From JADJPO01 sp963724535 (lineage in GTDB: Bacteria > Actinomycetota > Actinomycetes > Actinomycetales > Kineosporiaceae): DNA of 54,274 nucleotides. Where the stretch lies: NCBI GenBank assembly GCA_963724535.1, contig CAVRVD010000005.1:1-54274 (forward strand), given 5' to 3'. A program made the translations under genes and the position numbers. Shown here piece after piece: positions 25,353 to 33,398 of the stretch; position 1 is the stretch's first letter; each line of letters starts with the position of its first letter. The notes under the pieces were generated by a model. That model made no database searches and was not told the origin of the DNA. It saw nothing but the letters and a program-made list of their open reading frames with translations.

Positions 25353-25742
25353 GTGATGACGATCGATCTGGACTCCGGCGACCTGGGTCACGACGACCAC
25401 GAGGCGTCCAACGTCCGCCCGTACACGTTGACCGGGGGGCGCACCCGATCGGTGCGGGGTGACCTTCCGATGGAGGCACTGGTCGAGGCGACCGCTTCGG
25501 TCTCGGCCGGTTCGACGAAGGAGCAGCGCGACATCCTGGCGATCGCCTCGCGCGGGTACCAGTCGGTCGCCGAGCTGTCCGCCCACACCCGACTGCCGCT
25601 GGGCGTCGTCCGGGTGCTGGTCGGCGATCTGGAGGCCGCGGGACTCGTGGCCGTTCACGGCCTGTCCGTCGCGGAAGACGCCACCTCGGTGACTCCGCTC
25701 AGTGTTCTGGAGAGTGTCCTCGATGGCATCTGTGCCCTCTGA
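25353..25742 (+). CDS. DUF742 protein (CvnC type)
   Basis: 129-residue winged-helix-like DUF742 protein, third gene of the conservon. The family signature RPYTLTGGRTRS is at about residues 23-34, with the helix-turn-helix-like VAELSAHTRLPLGVVRVLVG following. GTG 25353 and ATG 25356 are adjacent in-frame starts. The 3' end overlaps the GTPase gene's start by 20 nt. It probably helps assemble the complex rather than bind DNA. Confidence 0.92.
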   Translation: MMTIDLDSGDLGHDDHEASNVRPYTLTGGRTRSVRGDLPMEALVEATASVSAGSTKEQRDILAIASRGYQSVAELSAHTRLPLGVVRVLVGDLEAAGLVAVHGLSVAEDATSVTPLSVLESVLDGICAL

Positions 25743-26490
25743 CCTGACGCGCTCGGACCAGGCCCGCTCGGATCTGGCCCGCTCGGATCTGGCCCGCTCG
25801 GATCTGGCCCGCTCGGATCTGGCCCGCTCGGATCTGGCGCCGACCGAACCGATGCCGCCCGTGGTCCCGGCAGCAGCATCGCCGGTGCCACACCCGCGCG
25901 CCCCCGGCCCGCATGCGCCGTCCGGCCGACTCGCTCCGGCCGCGCCGACCACCGTGAAGATCGTCGTCGCGGGTGGCTTCGCGGTCGGCAAGACCACGTT
26001 CATCTCCTCGATCTCGGACATCGACGCGCTGTCGACCGAGGCGGCGATGACCGAGCACTCGCTCGGGGTGGACGACGCCGGCGCGGCCGGGCGCACCAAG
26101 ACGACCACCACGGTCGCCATGGACTTCGGCCGGATCGCGCTGCCCGGCAACCTGTGGCTGTACCTGTTCGGCACCCCCGGCCAGGAGCGGTTCCTGTTCA
26201 TGTGGGACGACCTGATGCGCGGCGCGATCGGGTGTGTGGTGCTGGTCGACACCGATCGGCTCGACCAGTGTTTCGCGGCCGTCGACTACGTCGAGTCCCG
26301 TCAGGTGCCGTTCGTGGTGGCCGTCAACTGCTTCGACGGGGTGGCCAAGCACTCCCTGGAGGACGTGCGCGAGGCACTGTCGATCTCCCCTGGGGTGCCG
26401 ATGATGTATACCGACGCCCGGGCCCGACCGGCGACCAAGCAGGCCCTGGTCTCGTTGGTGCAGCACGCCATGGCGCGCACGCCGCGCTGA
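25723..26490 (+). CDS. Conservon small GTPase (CvnD type) with RSDLA repeat N-terminus
   Basis: 255-residue Ras-like bacterial GTPase, last gene of the conservon. Walker A is GGFAVGKTT near residues 84-92, the switch II region is FGTPGQERFLFMWDD, and the base-recognition region is VAVNCFDG. The NKxD Lys and Asp are replaced by NCFD, as in this family. ATG 25723 is used because it overlaps the DUF742 stop as in other conservons. Residues 10-39 are one RSDQA and five RSDLA units followed by a Pro-rich linker, so the GTPase domain starts unusually late (about residue 76). The extension is not needed for the fold. Confidence 0.92.
   Translation: MASVPSDLTRSDQARSDLARSDLARSDLARSDLARSDLAPTEPMPPVVPAAASPVPHPRAPGPHAPSGRLAPAAPTTVKIVVAGGFAVGKTTFISSISDIDALSTEAAMTEHSLGVDDAGAAGRTKTTTTVAMDFGRIALPGNLWLYLFGTPGQERFLFMWDDLMRGAIGCVVLVDTDRLDQCFAAVDYVESRQVPFVVAVNCFDGVAKHSLEDVREALSISPGVPMMYTDARARPATKQALVSLVQHAMARTPR
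25750..25839 (+). repeat. 15-bp coding tandem repeat (RSDLA-type x6) in the conservon GTPase
   Basis: Six units of CGCTCGGATCTGGCC; unit one differs (GACCAG). They encode the N-terminal extension of the GTPase. Units two to five are identical. Confidence 0.95.
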
Positions 26491-26600
26491 CACCGTCGGC
26501 TGGGTGGCGGACGTCGTCCTCCAGTTCGCGCACACGGTCGGACTCTGGTGAGCGGGAGCCGGACCAGCCGGAGGCGAGCCAAGACGTCGGCCGATGTCGG

Positions 26601-28400
26601 TCAGGCGGCCTCCCGGCCGCGGAGCTGCTGCCCAAGTGCTCGGGCCGCGTGGTCGGCGTCGGGAAGCGTGTTGCGCCGTGGAATCTGCCCAGGATCGACC
26701 CAGCGCGGCGCGACGATCCACGGCAAACCGTCGATCATGTCGATGCGCCAATGGCCGGCATGGACCGCGCTGTGGTGGCGGGCGCACAACAGGGCCAGGT
26801 TGTCCACGTCGGTCGGCCCGCCATGGCGCCACCACACGACGTGGTGGGCGTCGCATCGGCTGGGCGGCAGGGTGCAGCCGGGCACGATGCAGCCGCGGTC
26901 GCGGGCGATGACGGCGCGCAGCTGAGCGGTGCTCGCCAGGCGTCGGGTGCGTCCCAGGGCCAGCACGGCACCCCCGAACAGGGGCTCCTCGCCCGTACCC
27001 GGTGGGGTTGTCGCAGCATCGGGTGGTCGTCGTGAGGGTGGATCGTCGAGAACGATGCCGCTGAAGACAGCCGAGCAGAGCAGCGCGGACAGGGTCCCGG
27101 GGTCAAGAGGTCCGTCGCCGACGTCCACGGCCAGTCCGGGGCCGATCGGCCCAGGAGGCCTCGGCCCGTTGACATCTCGGGCCGGGAGGATCGCCAGGGC
27201 GGCGGCGAGCTGTGCAGGTGTTGCGACGACGACTACCTGGGTGCTCCCCCGCGATGGGCGCGTGGCCGGCAGAGCGGTCGAGCGTGAGCTGCGCGGCTCC
27301 GAGTCCGCCGTCGGGTTGTGCGCGTCCCCCTGATGGTGTGCGACGTCTGGCTGGTCACCTGGCTGGTCGGTGGGCTGCTCGGCAGACGCATCGTCAGGGA
27401 GGTCGCCGGGCATGACGTCCCGGCAGAGCTGATGGAGCGCGTCGGCGCGGCGTTGGGATGCGGTGCGCTCATCCCGCAGCGGCACCGCCGAGGCCTCGGC
27501 CTCCTCGGCGTCGCCGTGGGTCGGTCCGATGTGTCCGACGGCGTCGGGCCCGACGGCCTGGGCCTTGGTGAGGGCTTCGATGACGGCGCGGAAGCGGGCG
27601 CCGGCGACCGGGTCGAGGGCGAAGGACCCGACGAGCATGCCGGTGGCGTCGGTGCCGTAGTCCAGGCGCCGCCGGTCCAGCGCCTTCGGGTCGTAGTCGT
27701 CCTGGCCCTGGGGATCGATCGTCGCGGCGAGCTGGCGGCCGATACGGCGGAGCTGGTAGGGCGAGAACCGTCGAGCCTGATCTGCCAGGAACGCGTCGAC
27801 GCGCGCGGTTCCGCTCATACATCGGTTCGGCTCGGCTGCGTCGGTGTCCTGATGATGGTCGGGCCTCTGCTCGAGGTCGGGGGACCCACCGGCATCGGTG
27901 ACAGCATGCAGGAAACGCTCGGGAATCCGCCGCAGGCAGGCGAGCACGGCGTCGACGTGGTCGAGGCTGATCTCGCCGGCCGCCAGGGCACTACCCAGGT
28001 GCGGAAGCCCGTCTGGACGCGTGGCGTCGGCCTGCACGGCGCTGTCGGCGGTGATGCCGGCGCGGTCGGGGTCCAGGGCTCGGGCGGCGCGGACGTCGTG
28101 CGCGGCGCGTTGCGGGGTCACGTTCAGTGCGTGGACCAGGAAGGTCGCCCCGGTCTTGCCCGAGGCGGCACCGGGCACGGCGTCCGGCCGGGCATCCAGA
28201 TCGGCCAGCAGGTGCAGGTACGCCGCATCCAGCCGAGCCCTCAGCTGGACGATCGCGGCGACCGCGTCCCGGGCCCGGGTGTCACTGTGGTGGAGCAGCG
28301 GCGCCCCCTGCAGCCGGTCGATCTCGGCCGCGATCCGAGCCACGGCCTCAGCCACCGGCGTGCTGGCGCCGGTGAGGTCGGGGGTCGGTTCCAGGTCCAT
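26601..28400 (-). CDS. DUF222 / 13E12-repeat protein with HNH endonuclease domain
   Basis: About 599 residues from ATG 28400; in-frame upstream starts at 28424 (GTG) and 28466 are also possible. The N-terminal half is the helical DUF222 domain (LRARLDAAYLHLLADLDARP; VHALNVTPQRAAHDVRAARA). A disordered acidic linker precedes the C-terminal HNH domain: RDRGCIVPGC, then CDAHHVVWWRHGGPTDVDNL and LCARHHSAVH, with all zinc/metal and catalytic positions present. Such genes are multicopy in actinobacteria, often of unknown role and sometimes linked to mobile DNA. It is convergent with the conservon. Confidence 0.9.
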   Translation of the reverse strand: MDLEPTPDLTGASTPVAEAVARIAAEIDRLQGAPLLHHSDTRARDAVAAIVQLRARLDAAYLHLLADLDARPDAVPGAASGKTGATFLVHALNVTPQRAAHDVRAARALDPDRAGITADSAVQADATRPDGLPHLGSALAAGEISLDHVDAVLACLRRIPERFLHAVTDAGGSPDLEQRPDHHQDTDAAEPNRCMSGTARVDAFLADQARRFSPYQLRRIGRQLAATIDPQGQDDYDPKALDRRRLDYGTDATGMLVGSFALDPVAGARFRAVIEALTKAQAVGPDAVGHIGPTHGDAEEAEASAVPLRDERTASQRRADALHQLCRDVMPGDLPDDASAEQPTDQPGDQPDVAHHQGDAHNPTADSEPRSSRSTALPATRPSRGSTQVVVVATPAQLAAALAILPARDVNGPRPPGPIGPGLAVDVGDGPLDPGTLSALLCSAVFSGIVLDDPPSRRPPDAATTPPGTGEEPLFGGAVLALGRTRRLASTAQLRAVIARDRGCIVPGCTLPPSRCDAHHVVWWRHGGPTDVDNLALLCARHHSAVHAGHWRIDMIDGLPWIVAPRWVDPGQIPRRNTLPDADHAARALGQQLRGREAA

Positions 28401-28656
28401 GTCGATGACTGTAGGTGTGGCCACCGACAGTCCCCAGTGGGAAGGGAGCGCTGAAACCGATTGCATCAGAACGGGTCTGTGTGCTGAATCCCACGCTGTC
28501 GCACTGTCACAGAACCGCCGCCGGACCCACGTGGGCCCCTACCGGGGTCCAACTGCCGCCATGCGTCGAGGAACGGGTCGGGTCACGGCTGCGGTGCGCC
28601 CGGCATCCGGTGCGGTGCGCTCGGTCGCCGGCTGTGCAAGCCCGGCTGTGGCGGTC

Positions 28657-29291
28657 TCAGCGGCCCAGGAGAGGGCCGGACAGCTCGATGTCACCGCCGC
28701 CGGGTCGGTAGCGGCACACGGTGTCGGCCATGTCGGTGACCAGGCCGATCCCGTCGAGGTCGAGCGGCACGGCGCGGCGTCGGCCGCTGGCCGGTGTGGC
28801 CTCCAGCTCGGCGAGCAGGCTCACCGCATCGCCCTGGACCGGCGCGGGTCGGGCAGCGCAGTCCAGACGCAGCGACACCGGCACCCGGGCCGCGCCGCCG
28901 GCCTCGACCGTGCGCGGCAGCGACCGGCGGGGACGGTCGCCGAGGGGTGGCGGAACGGTCAGCGCCAGTCCGGGGCCACGGCCGGTGAGGGCGTCCACCC
29001 GGACCGGTAGGGGCCCGTCGTTGCGCACCACGACGCTGAACCACACCGAGCCGCCGGCCGGAGAACTCGAGGAGGCGTTGACGTCGACCTGCCCGCGGAC
29101 GACGACCTGGTCCCGACGCGCCCGGTCGGCCAGCTCCTGCCGCACCGTGTCCACGGCCAGGGACCCCCCGTCCCGACGAACGCGAGCGCGGCCACGGTGC
29201 CCAGCGTCCGGCGGCGTCGCGGCTCCATCCGCCCCCACCAGGTGGCGGTGCGCGACGGTCCGCCGGTGCTGAGGATCTCCGGTCGGCCCAC
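28657..29291 (-). pseudogene. Hypothetical membrane-anchored protein, apparent frameshift at a C6/G6 tract
   Basis: Two overlapping minus-strand frames look like halves of one gene. The upstream frame (from 29291) gives a basic N-terminus and hydrophobic segment, MEPRRRRTLGTVAALAFVGTGG. The downstream frame carries SLAVDTVRQELADRARRDQV and a beta-rich secreted-type domain with VWFSVVVRNDGPLPVRVDAL. Adding one base to the homopolymer at 29164-29169 (GGGGGG on the coding strand) joins them into about 211 residues. No family is recognised; the second half resembles an immunoglobulin-like or DUF-type extracytoplasmic domain. It could be a sequencing error in a homopolymer or a real break. Confidence 0.6.
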
Positions 29292-29326
29292 AACCCCATG
29301 GTGGGCGATGTGCCTAGGCTGGGCGT

Positions 29327-29728
29327 ATGGACCGCGTGGAGCTCAGAGTGGATAGCGGCCGCCGGCTGGTCACCGACCTGACCGGTGAGGTCGCCGACTT
29401 CTGCCGGGGCCGCGGCGACGGGCTGGTGCACGTGTTCGTCCCGCACGCTACGGCCGGAGTGGCCCTCATCGAGACCGGGTCCGGCACGGAGTCCGACCTG
29501 GCCGACGCCCTGGAACGGCTACTGCCCCACGCCGACGTCTACCGGCACCGGCACGGGTCACCCGGGCACGGCGGCGACCACGTGCTGCCGGCCTTCGTCG
29601 CTCCGTCGTTGAGCATCCCGGTGGACGGCGGCCGGCCGGCCCTCGGAACCTGGCAGAGCGTGGTCCTGGTCGACCCGAACGTCGACAACCCGCACCGGCG
29701 GGTCAGGCTGTCGTTCCTGCCCGGCTGA
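29327..29728 (+). CDS. YjbQ/UPF0047-family protein (secondary thiamine-phosphate synthase-like)
   Basis: 133-residue single-domain protein. Family features: DFCRGRGDGLVHVFVPHATAG near residue 25, a GSPGHGGDHVLPAFVAPSLS segment with the conserved His, and a C-terminal GTWQSVVLVDPNVDNPHRRV. ATG 29327 is divergent from the frameshifted gene, with 35 bases between. Weak thiamine-phosphate synthase activity is known for some members; the physiological role is unclear. Confidence 0.88.
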   Translation: MDRVELRVDSGRRLVTDLTGEVADFCRGRGDGLVHVFVPHATAGVALIETGSGTESDLADALERLLPHADVYRHRHGSPGHGGDHVLPAFVAPSLSIPVDGGRPALGTWQSVVLVDPNVDNPHRRVRLSFLPG

Positions 29729-29766
29729 GGCTGGGGCCGGCTTCCCCGGGGGAGACCTTCGACGGC

Positions 29767-30204
29767 TCAGGTGGCACGCCGGATCGGCACGCTGACGTGC
29801 TCGTGGCCCGCGTGGGCGATCGGCACCCTGACGGTCAGGACGCCGTCGGCGTACTCGGCGGTCACGTCGTCCCCGTCGGCGCCCTTGGGCAGCCGGACCG
29901 AGCGGGTCATGCTCCCGTAGTAGAACTCCGAGCGCTGCCGCTCCTTGAACGTCTCGGTGCGCTCAGCGGTGATGGTGAGCACCCCCTCGTCGACGCTCAC
30001 CGAGACGTCCCGGTCGGGGTCGAGACCAGGCAGCTCCGCCCGGAGCACGTAGTAGCCGTCCTCGGTGTAGTCCTCGAACCGCATCGACCCCTTGGTGTCG
30101 AACGGCCGAAGGGTCGGCAACGTCATCCCGGACTCCATCCAGTCCAGCCAGTCCGCCCACCGGACCTTCGGCAGGCTGCGGTCGACTTGCTTCTGTGCAG
30201 TCAT
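29767..30204 (-). CDS. Hsp20/alpha-crystallin small heat-shock protein
   Basis: 145-residue holdase chaperone. The alpha-crystallin domain spans about residues 43-140: FEDYTEDGYYVLRAELPGLD, SVDEGVLTITAERTE, and SVRLPKGADGDDVTAEYADG followed by VLTVRVPI. ATG 30204 follows GGAGG at normal spacing. It is the second gene of an operon, 28 nt after the phosphotransferase/AAA gene. The pairing recalls actinobacterial stress or dormancy regulons; I saw no clear regulatory box. Confidence 0.92.
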   Translation of the reverse strand: MTAQKQVDRSLPKVRWADWLDWMESGMTLPTLRPFDTKGSMRFEDYTEDGYYVLRAELPGLDPDRDVSVSVDEGVLTITAERTETFKERQRSEFYYGSMTRSVRLPKGADGDDVTAEYADGVLTVRVPIAHAGHEHVSVPIRRAT

Positions 30205-30232
30205 GGCTGACCTCCGTGTTGTGCAGGGATCT

Positions 30233-31843
30233 TCAGGCTCGGCCGGGTCGGGTGGCCGGACCACTCGCCGCGGCGAGGTGGTCCAGGACCAGAGTCACCG
30301 ACTCGGCGACACCTCCGCTGGTGGGGACCGACATCGCCTCCGACCATGGGTCGGCGACGGCGGCCATTGCCTCGTGAACACTGACGTCGGCGTCCGAGGC
30401 CGAGCCGTGGGCCGGGCGCTGCGCGCCGCCGTCCAGCGGCGCCGTCCGGGCGGCGAGGCGCTCCCGGCACACGGCGGCCGGTGCCACGCAGCACACCTCG
30501 GTCATCGCCGCGTGGTGGCGTCCGGCAAGCTCGCGAGCCCGGCGGCGCAGGCCGGCGTCTGTCCACGAGGCGTCCAGCACGACACCGACGCCGTCGGCCA
30601 GGGCGGTGCCCGCCCGGCGGAGCAGCTCGTCGTAGGTGGTGGCGGTGTGCTCGGGGCCGTAGATGCCGGTCCGGAACGGCGCGGCGGCGACAGTGCCGTG
30701 GCCGAGCCCGGCGAGCTCCTTGCGCACCTCGTCGGAGGACAGCACCGCCCACTGCCGGTCCGGGTCGGCGTCGGCGAGCGCGCGGGCCAGGGTGGACTTG
30801 CCAGTCCCCGGCAGGCCGCCGAGCAGCACCAGGTGCACCCGACCACGGCGCAGGGCGGTGCGGCACAGGTCGAGGTGGGCGCGGGCCTGGTTCGCCGCAT
30901 CCGGGTCACCCTGGGCGTGCCGCAAACAGTCCACTTTGGCCCGCACGAAGGCGCGGTAGCCGATGTAGTGGTGCTCCAGGCTGCGCGGGTGGTGCTCGTC
31001 GTCCAGCTGTCGGTAGGTGTCGACGAGCAGCCGGGCTAGACCAGGAGCGCCGCGGTAGGTCAGGTCCATGGCCAGGAAGGCCAGATCGGCCAGTACGTCA
31101 CCGAGGCGCAGTCGGGCGTCGAACTCCAGGCAGTCGAGGATCCGGGGGCCGTCGTCCAGGCAGAAGATGTCGTCGGCGAGCAGGTCCCCGTGCCCGTCCC
31201 GGACCAGCCCAGCCTGCTCCCGTCGGTCCAGCAGCCCGGCCCGCCCGGCCAGGTACTCCTCGGCCAAGGCCAGCACCTCGTCGCGCTCGGTGGAGGCCAG
31301 TACCTCCTCGAAACCGGCCAGCTGGGCGTGGCCCTCCCGCCACAACCGGGTCATCGTCGTGGTCAACCCGTAGCCGTGGACCGGCGCCTCGCCGGCGTGC
31401 AGGGTGGCCACCTGCCGGGCGACGTCTCGGACGACGTCACGCATCCGCTCGCTGGCGCCCTCGGCGGCCAGCAGTGTGGTCAGCCGGCGCGACCAGGGCA
31501 TCCGGCGCATCACGACGACCGGTTCGCCCTCGCCGGAGCGGGGCGTGGTCGCGCCGTCGGCGTCGGAGCCCAGCGGGGCGAGCAGGTCGACGCCGAGGTA
31601 GACGTCGGGGGCCAGGCGCCGGTTCAGCTCGACCTCGCGTCGGCAGTCGGCCAGGCGTGCCTGTCGGGTGGATAGGTCGAGGAACGGCAGCTGTACGCAC
31701 TTGCGCACCTTGTAGGCGCGGTCACCGATCAGGACGATCACGCTGATGTGGGTCTCGGTGACGGCGGCGTGGGTCTCATCGGCCGGGCCCGTCTCGCTGG
31801 CCGGCCGGACGGGCGCCCGCACGGGGGCGTGGATCGACCCCAC
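30233..31843 (-). CDS. Bifunctional aminoglycoside phosphotransferase-like / AAA ATP-binding protein
   Basis: 536 residues in two domains. The N-terminal 330 residues are a kinase-like fold (COG2187 type): DRAYKVRKCVQLPFLDLSTR, then LVRDGHGDLLADDIFCLDD with the catalytic HGD and FDARLRLGDVLADLAFLAMD. The C-terminal part is a P-loop kinase (COG0645 type) with Walker A GGLPGTGKST at about 340-349. Homologues such as Rv2004c belong to the mycobacterial dormancy regulon. It is followed by hsp20. The start lies only 78 nt from an array of 15-bp repeats. Confidence 0.88.
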   Translation of the reverse strand: MGSIHAPVRAPVRPASETGPADETHAAVTETHISVIVLIGDRAYKVRKCVQLPFLDLSTRQARLADCRREVELNRRLAPDVYLGVDLLAPLGSDADGATTPRSGEGEPVVVMRRMPWSRRLTTLLAAEGASERMRDVVRDVARQVATLHAGEAPVHGYGLTTTMTRLWREGHAQLAGFEEVLASTERDEVLALAEEYLAGRAGLLDRREQAGLVRDGHGDLLADDIFCLDDGPRILDCLEFDARLRLGDVLADLAFLAMDLTYRGAPGLARLLVDTYRQLDDEHHPRSLEHHYIGYRAFVRAKVDCLRHAQGDPDAANQARAHLDLCRTALRRGRVHLVLLGGLPGTGKSTLARALADADPDRQWAVLSSDEVRKELAGLGHGTVAAAPFRTGIYGPEHTATTYDELLRRAGTALADGVGVVLDASWTDAGLRRRARELAGRHHAAMTEVCCVAPAAVCRERLAARTAPLDGGAQRPAHGSASDADVSVHEAMAAVADPWSEAMSVPTSGGVAESVTLVLDHLAAASGPATRPGRA

Positions 31844-31920
31844 GCCTTCACGCTAGGCCGTGCGTGCGGCCGCTGGCAGTGGGCCAACGTCCTGTCGATC
31901 CCGTTCGGCGTCAGCGGGTC

Positions 31921-32040
31921 CGGTCCGTTCAGTGCCGGTCCGTTCAGTGCCGGTCCGTTCAGTGCCGGTCCGTTCAGTGCCGGTCCGTTCAGTGCCGGTC
32001 CGTTCAGTGCCGGTCCGTTCAGTGCCGGTCCGTTCAGGGC
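31921..32040 (+). repeat. 15-bp tandem repeat, eight units, intergenic
   Basis: Eight copies of CGGTCCGTTCAGTGC; seven are identical and the last ends in AGGGC. It lies between the divergent phosphotransferase/AAA gene and the cobalamin riboswitch. Both strands stay open through it, but no gene model is credible. Confidence 0.97.
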
Positions 32041-32094
32041 AGGTTCGGGTCCGGGCGGTGACCACGGGCACACCGAGCCGTCCAAGCCGACGGC

Positions 32095-32330
32095 TCTGCG
32101 CTGGTAGCCTCGACGATGCCGGAACGCCCGGGTCCAGCGCGAACGCGTTGGACCGGATGGACCGGTGGCACAGACTGCAGCGAAGCCGGTGGGAGTCCGG
32201 CGCTGTCCCGCAACTGTGAGTCCGCCGTTCGAGGAGGCCGTCAGCCGGCCAGGACGGCGCGGCGAGCCAGGTCGCCTGCCCTGTGCCGACGTCCTCGACC
32301 CCGAGGTGAGGGTTGCGCGTCGGGCGAGGG
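32095..32330 (+). promoter_or_regulatory. Cobalamin riboswitch
   Basis: The core AAGCCGGTGGGAGTCCGG followed by CGCTGTCCCGCAACTGTGAG (32183-32220) matches the adenosylcobalamin aptamer consensus. The B12 box region GCGAGCCAGGTCGCCTGCC follows at 32262-32280. A short CCTCG-N4-CGAGG stem at about 32293-32306 lies between the aptamer and the gene and could be part of the expression platform. It is directly upstream of a BtuF-BtuC-BtuD-CbiZ operon, so high cobalamin should turn these genes off. Outer boundaries are approximate. Confidence 0.9.
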
Positions 32331-32369
32331 ACCCGCGGGCGATCTGACCCAGAACGTGGAGCTCTCCCG

Positions 32370-33374
32370 ATGCGAATCACCCGTTCTCCCCGCCCGGCCC
32401 AACACGCCACCCGTCGTGTGCTGCTGGCCAGCGCTCTGCTCGCCCTGGCTCCACTGTCCGCCGCCTGCGGCTCGGGCTCGACCGAGTCGGCCGGCACCAC
32501 CGGCGGGGCCTCGCCCGCTGTGTCCAACCCGGCGTCCGCCCCGCCCGACGCGTTCCCGGTGACGGTCACCGGCGCCAACGGTGAGGTGACGATCGAGTCG
32601 GCCCCCGAGAAGATCGTCTCGATGGGGCCGACGCTGACCGAGACCTTGTTCGCGATCGGCGCCGGAGCGCAGGTCATCGCCGCCGACGACAACTCGAACT
32701 ACCCCGCCGACGCGCCGAAGACCGACTTGTCCGCGTTCCAGCCGAACGCCGAGGCGGTGGCGAAGTACGACCCCGACCTGGTGCTGGTCAACAGCGACAG
32801 CAACGGCCTGGTCGACGCCCTGACCACCCTGAAGATCCCCGCACTGGTGCTGTCCGCGCCGACGACGGTGGACGAGGCGCTCGACCAGATGGTGACCGTC
32901 GGCAAGGTCACCGGCCACACCGACGACGCCGAGAAGGTGGCCGGTGAGGTCAAGGACCGGATCGACGCGGCCGTGGCGTCGGCGCCGGCTGCGGCCCAGG
33001 GTAGGAAGGTCTACCACGAGCTCGACCCGACCTTCTACAGCATCACCAGCTCCACCTTCCTCGGCGATGTCTACTCCCGGTTCGGTCTGACCAACATCGC
33101 CGACGCCGCGCAGGGCGCCGCCGAGGCGGGCGGCTATCCGCAGCTGTCTGCCGAGTACGTCGTCCAGCAGGCACCGGACCTGATCGTCCTGGCCGACACC
33201 AAGTGCTGCCAGCAGGACGCCGCGACCCTGGCGAAGCGGCCCGCGTTCGCGCAGGTCCCGGCGGTCAAGAACGGGGTCGTGCTGGCCGCGGACGACGACA
33301 TCGCCTCCCGGTGGGGTCCGCGGATCGCCGACTTCGTCGAGTCGGTGGCCGCCGAGCTGGGGAAGCTTGCCTAG
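32370..33374 (+). CDS. btuF: Cobalamin/cobinamide ABC transporter substrate-binding lipoprotein (BtuF type)
   Basis: 334-residue periplasmic-binding-protein family 2 lipoprotein. The signal peptide ends with lipobox LSAAC, Cys33. The mature N-lobe carries VSMGPTLTETLFAIGAGAQV, the classic BtuF/FhuD start, followed by YDPDLVLVNSD; the C-lobe has QQAPDLIVLADTKCC. ATG 32370 follows GGAG. Fe-siderophore binding proteins share the fold, but the riboswitch and CbiZ identify the substrate as a corrinoid. Confidence 0.9.
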   Translation: MRITRSPRPAQHATRRVLLASALLALAPLSAACGSGSTESAGTTGGASPAVSNPASAPPDAFPVTVTGANGEVTIESAPEKIVSMGPTLTETLFAIGAGAQVIAADDNSNYPADAPKTDLSAFQPNAEAVAKYDPDLVLVNSDSNGLVDALTTLKIPALVLSAPTTVDEALDQMVTVGKVTGHTDDAEKVAGEVKDRIDAAVASAPAAAQGRKVYHELDPTFYSITSSTFLGDVYSRFGLTNIADAAQGAAEAGGYPQLSAEYVVQQAPDLIVLADTKCCQQDAATLAKRPAFAQVPAVKNGVVLAADDDIASRWGPRIADFVESVAAELGKLA

Positions 33375-33398
33375 CCGAAGGATCGTGGAGGAGACGAC

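Noticed and set aside
31921..32040. Possible CRISPR array
   Set aside because: Units are contiguous 15-mers with no spacers, and there are no cas genes in the window.
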